This document shows positions 62,263-64,000 of a DNA stretch of 64,000 nucleotides, in pieces (within the stretch, counting starts at the first letter, position 1; each line of letters starts with the position of its first letter). Where the stretch lies: assembly GCA_963837325.1 (NCBI GenBank), contig CAWIMV010000001.1:1426001-1490000 (forward strand). The letters run 5' to 3'. Source of the DNA: CAVQKZ01 sp963837325 (GTDB lineage Bacteria; Actinomycetota; Actinomycetes; Mycobacteriales; Jatrophihabitantaceae). Under the pieces are notes generated by a model, which saw only the letters and a list, made by a program, of their open reading frames with translations, ran no database searches and was not told the DNA's origin. The translations under genes were made by a program, and so were the position numbers.

Positions 62263-62957
62263 GTCGCCCCGGCTCCTCCGTCCACGGCCACCAGGGCCAC
62301 GGGGTCGATGCGGTAACCGGATCCGACGACGGTGTCGATGATCGCGGGTTCGCCGAGCTTGCGGCGCAAGGTCATCATGGTGACTCGAACCGTGGTGGTG
62401 AACGGGTCGGCGTTCTCGTCCCAGACCCGATCCAGCAACTCCTCGCTGCTCACCACGGCTCCTTGCGCCATGAGCAGCGTTTCGAGCACACCGAACTCCT
62501 TGCGGGTGAGCTCGATCAATTCGCCGCCGCGGGAAACCGTGCGCTTGGCCGAGTCGAGTTCGATGTCGCCGGCCGACAGCACCGGTGGCGCAGCCGGGGT
62601 GGTCCGCCGTCCCAGGGCCCGAACCCGGGCCACGAGCTCGGCGAACGCGAACGGCTTGGCCAGGTAGTCGTCGGCGCCGAGCGCGAGCCCGGACACCTTG
62701 TCCTCGACGGTGCCGCTCGCTGTCAACATCAGCACCCGGGTGAGGATGCCTTCGTCAGTGAGCCGCCGGCAGATGTCATCACCGGAGATGCCCGGCAGGT
62801 CCCGGTCGAGCACGATCACGTCGTAGCGCGTGAGCACCGCCTTGCGGTACCCGTCGTCGCCGTCGGTGGCCACGTCGACGGCCATGCCCTCACGCCGCAA
62901 GCCCCGGGCCACCGCCTCGGCCAGCTGCACTTCGTCCTCAACAACCAGGATCCGCAT
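62259..62957 (-). CDS. OmpR-family response regulator
   Basis: 232 aa. Receiver domain: acidic pocket VVEDEVQL, phosphoryl-accepting Asp51 in VIVLDRDLPG, and AKPFAFAELVARVRAL with conserved Lys. The C-terminal winged helix has VSRGGELIELTRKEFGVLETLLMAQGAVVSSEELLDRVWDE (parts: LTRKEFGVLETLL and VRVTMMTLRRKLGEPAIIDTVVGSGYRID). Partner of the histidine kinase, with which it overlaps by 4 bp. The dxs gene ends 21 bp upstream, so read-through from dxs is possible. Confidence 0.95.
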   Translation of the reverse strand: MRILVVEDEVQLAEAVARGLRREGMAVDVATDGDDGYRKAVLTRYDVIVLDRDLPGISGDDICRRLTDEGILTRVLMLTASGTVEDKVSGLALGADDYLAKPFAFAELVARVRALGRRTTPAAPPVLSAGDIELDSAKRTVSRGGELIELTRKEFGVLETLLMAQGAVVSSEELLDRVWDENADPFTTTVRVTMMTLRRKLGEPAIIDTVVGSGYRIDPVALVAVDGGAGAT

Positions 62958-62978
62958 GTTAAACCTTTCCTCCCATGG

Positions 62979-64000
62979 TCAACCGCCGTCGCTTTCCCCC
63001 GAGCGGCGCTCTGCCGGGACATCGGATCCCTGCTCGCTACTCCGTTGAACTAGCGCAGACCACTCTACGATGCGTCGCCCGACATCTTGCACCGTTAGCC
63101 CGATCCGTGCACGTACGTCCGGTACCTTCCCGTGGGCAAGGAACTCGGCGGGGATGCCGAGTTCCCGGCTGGCGACGTCGATGCCGGCCGCCCGCAGTGC
63201 CTGCGATACCCGCGAGCCGACACCGCCGGTGACGACGCCGTCCTCGACCGTGACCACGAGGCCGGCCTGCCCGGCGAGGTCCAGCAGCGCCGGATTCACC
63301 GGTGTCACCCAGCGCGGATCGACCACGCGCACCGTGTAGCCGGCCTGCCCGATGGCGCCGGAGGCATCGAGCACATCCGAGGCCGTCGCCCCCACCGCGA
63401 TGACGAGGACGTCGACGTCGGCGGACGGATCAGGTTCGGCCAGCACGTCGACCCCGTCGATGTGCCGGATCGTGGGCAGTTCGGGGCCGAGCGGTGTCTT
63501 GGGGAAGCGGAGGACCGTGGGGCCGTCCGAATGGGCGAGCGCCTCAGCGAGCTCCGCGCGCAGCGTCGCTTCGTCGCGCGGTGCGGCGATGCGGATCCCC
63601 GGCACCATGCCGAGCAGGGCGAGATCCCACATGCCGTTGTGGCTGGCGCCGTCGTCGCCGGTGACGCCCGCGCGGTCGAGCACGAGCGTGACCGGCAGTT
63701 GGTGCAGCGCGACGTCCATGAGCAACTGGTCGAACGCGCGGTTGAGGAAGGTGGCATAGATCGCCACGACCGGGTGCAGACCGCCGGATGCGAGGCCGGC
63801 CGCTGACGTGAGCGCGTGCTGCTCGGCGATGCCGACGTCGTAGAACCGCTCGGGAAAGCGGCGCGCGAACGCGCTCAGCCCGGTCGGGTCGCACATCGCA
63901 GCGGTGATTGCCACGATGTCGTCGCGATGCTCCGCGAGGCGGACCACCTCTTCACCGAATGCGCCGGTCCAGGTGCGGTCGCCCGTCACGCGCGCTCGGC
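62979..64000 (-). CDS. dxs: 1-deoxy-D-xylulose-5-phosphate synthase, C-terminal part (5' end beyond window)
   Basis: The frame is open through the right edge, leaving about 340 C-terminal residues of the usual ~640. FYDVGIAEQHALTSAAGLASGGLHPVVAIYATFLNRAFDQLLMDVALHQLPVTLVLDRAGVTGDDGASHNG holds the transketolase-like pyrimidine domain (parts: DVGIAEQHALTSAAGLA with catalytic Glu, and VLDRAGVTGDDGASHNGMWD). The C-terminal domain has VVDPRWVTPVNPALL and VVTVEDGVVTGGVGSRV. It makes DXP for isoprenoids (MEP route) and for the thiazole of thiamine, so it links to thiG in this window. Confidence 0.95.
   Translation of the reverse strand, partial: RARVTGDRTWTGAFGEEVVRLAEHRDDIVAITAAMCDPTGLSAFARRFPERFYDVGIAEQHALTSAAGLASGGLHPVVAIYATFLNRAFDQLLMDVALHQLPVTLVLDRAGVTGDDGASHNGMWDLALLGMVPGIRIAAPRDEATLRAELAEALAHSDGPTVLRFPKTPLGPELPTIRHIDGVDVLAEPDPSADVDVLVIAVGATASDVLDASGAIGQAGYTVRVVDPRWVTPVNPALLDLAGQAGLVVTVEDGVVTGGVGSRVSQALRAAGIDVASRELGIPAEFLAHGKVPDVRARIGLTVQDVGRRIVEWSALVQRSSEQGSDVPAERRSGESDGG

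Overview
The window is high-GC actinobacterial chromosome. Three things point there: a mycothione reductase (mycothiol redox), a coproporphyrin-route heme cluster with HemQ, and marker families such as DUF3000, DUF4032, LmeA/DUF2993 and bacterial PH-domain membrane proteins. GTG starts are common, and many genes have a TANNNT -10 box only 6-7 nt before the start codon, as expected for leaderless transcripts. A Frankia/Nakamurella/Jatrophihabitans-like lineage is a guess from overall protein flavour only. I saw no rRNA, tRNA, CRISPR array, transposase, phage gene or origin.

Layout. 1-6.4 kb: truncated adenosine-deaminase-family gene, aldo/keto reductase, VOC protein coupled to uvrA, a PPOX-fold flavin/F420 protein, and ung. 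6.4-10.2 kb: S9 peptidase coupled to proS, with a 20-bp-arm hairpin over the peptidase stop codon. 10.4-14.6 kb: RIO-type kinase, mycothione reductase, DUF4032 kinase-like protein, MBL-fold hydrolase. 14.6-20.8 kb: DUF2237, two coupled PH-domain membrane proteins, a ROK-like protein, two tandem L,D-transpeptidase-like genes, a monooxygenase-fold protein and a VOC protein. 20.8-27.8 kb: thiamine region with thiD, thiE (divergent), TPP riboswitch, thiO-thiS-thiG, then a second TPP riboswitch in front of a cytX-like permease that overlaps psuG-psuK (pseudouridine breakdown). 27.8-32.5 kb: LmeA-like protein, winged-helix protein, uvrB, Pro-rich membrane protein. 32.6-40.5 kb: trehalose synthesis from glycogen (treX, treY, treZ), interrupted by an opposite-strand block of ArsR regulator, SRPBCC protein and PPK2 kinase. 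40.5-48.5 kb: two unknowns, RibD-C reductase, ATP-dependent DNA ligase, secreted S33 peptidase, alpha/beta hydrolase, cyclopropane-type lipid methyltransferase, EamA transporter, YdhG-like protein. 48.6-49.8 kb: HTH regulator flanked by two tiny PLDc_N-like membrane proteins. 50-55.6 kb: prenyltransferase-fold protein, small redox/lactoylglutathione-fold proteins, LLM oxidoreductase, methyltransferase, LigD-type polymerase domain, msrB. 55.7-64 kb: hemE and a hemY-hemQ reading frame, zinc-ribbon protein, DUF3000, ribonuclease D, a two-component system and the 3' half of dxs.

How it works together. uvrA, uvrB, ung, the DNA ligase and the LigD-type polymerase make this a DNA-repair-rich stretch (nucleotide excision, base excision, end joining; Ku is not present here). 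TreX debranches glycogen, TreY isomerises the chain end to trehalose, and TreZ releases it. The two TPP riboswitches place thiazole synthesis and precursor uptake under thiamine control. HemE, HemY and HemQ cover three steps of the coproporphyrin heme route.

Most of the window is ordinary core genome. The items most worth a second look are the continuous HemY-HemQ frame, the hairpin at 6415-6470, a micro-repeat inside treY, and the TPP-controlled cytX-psuG-psuK unit.
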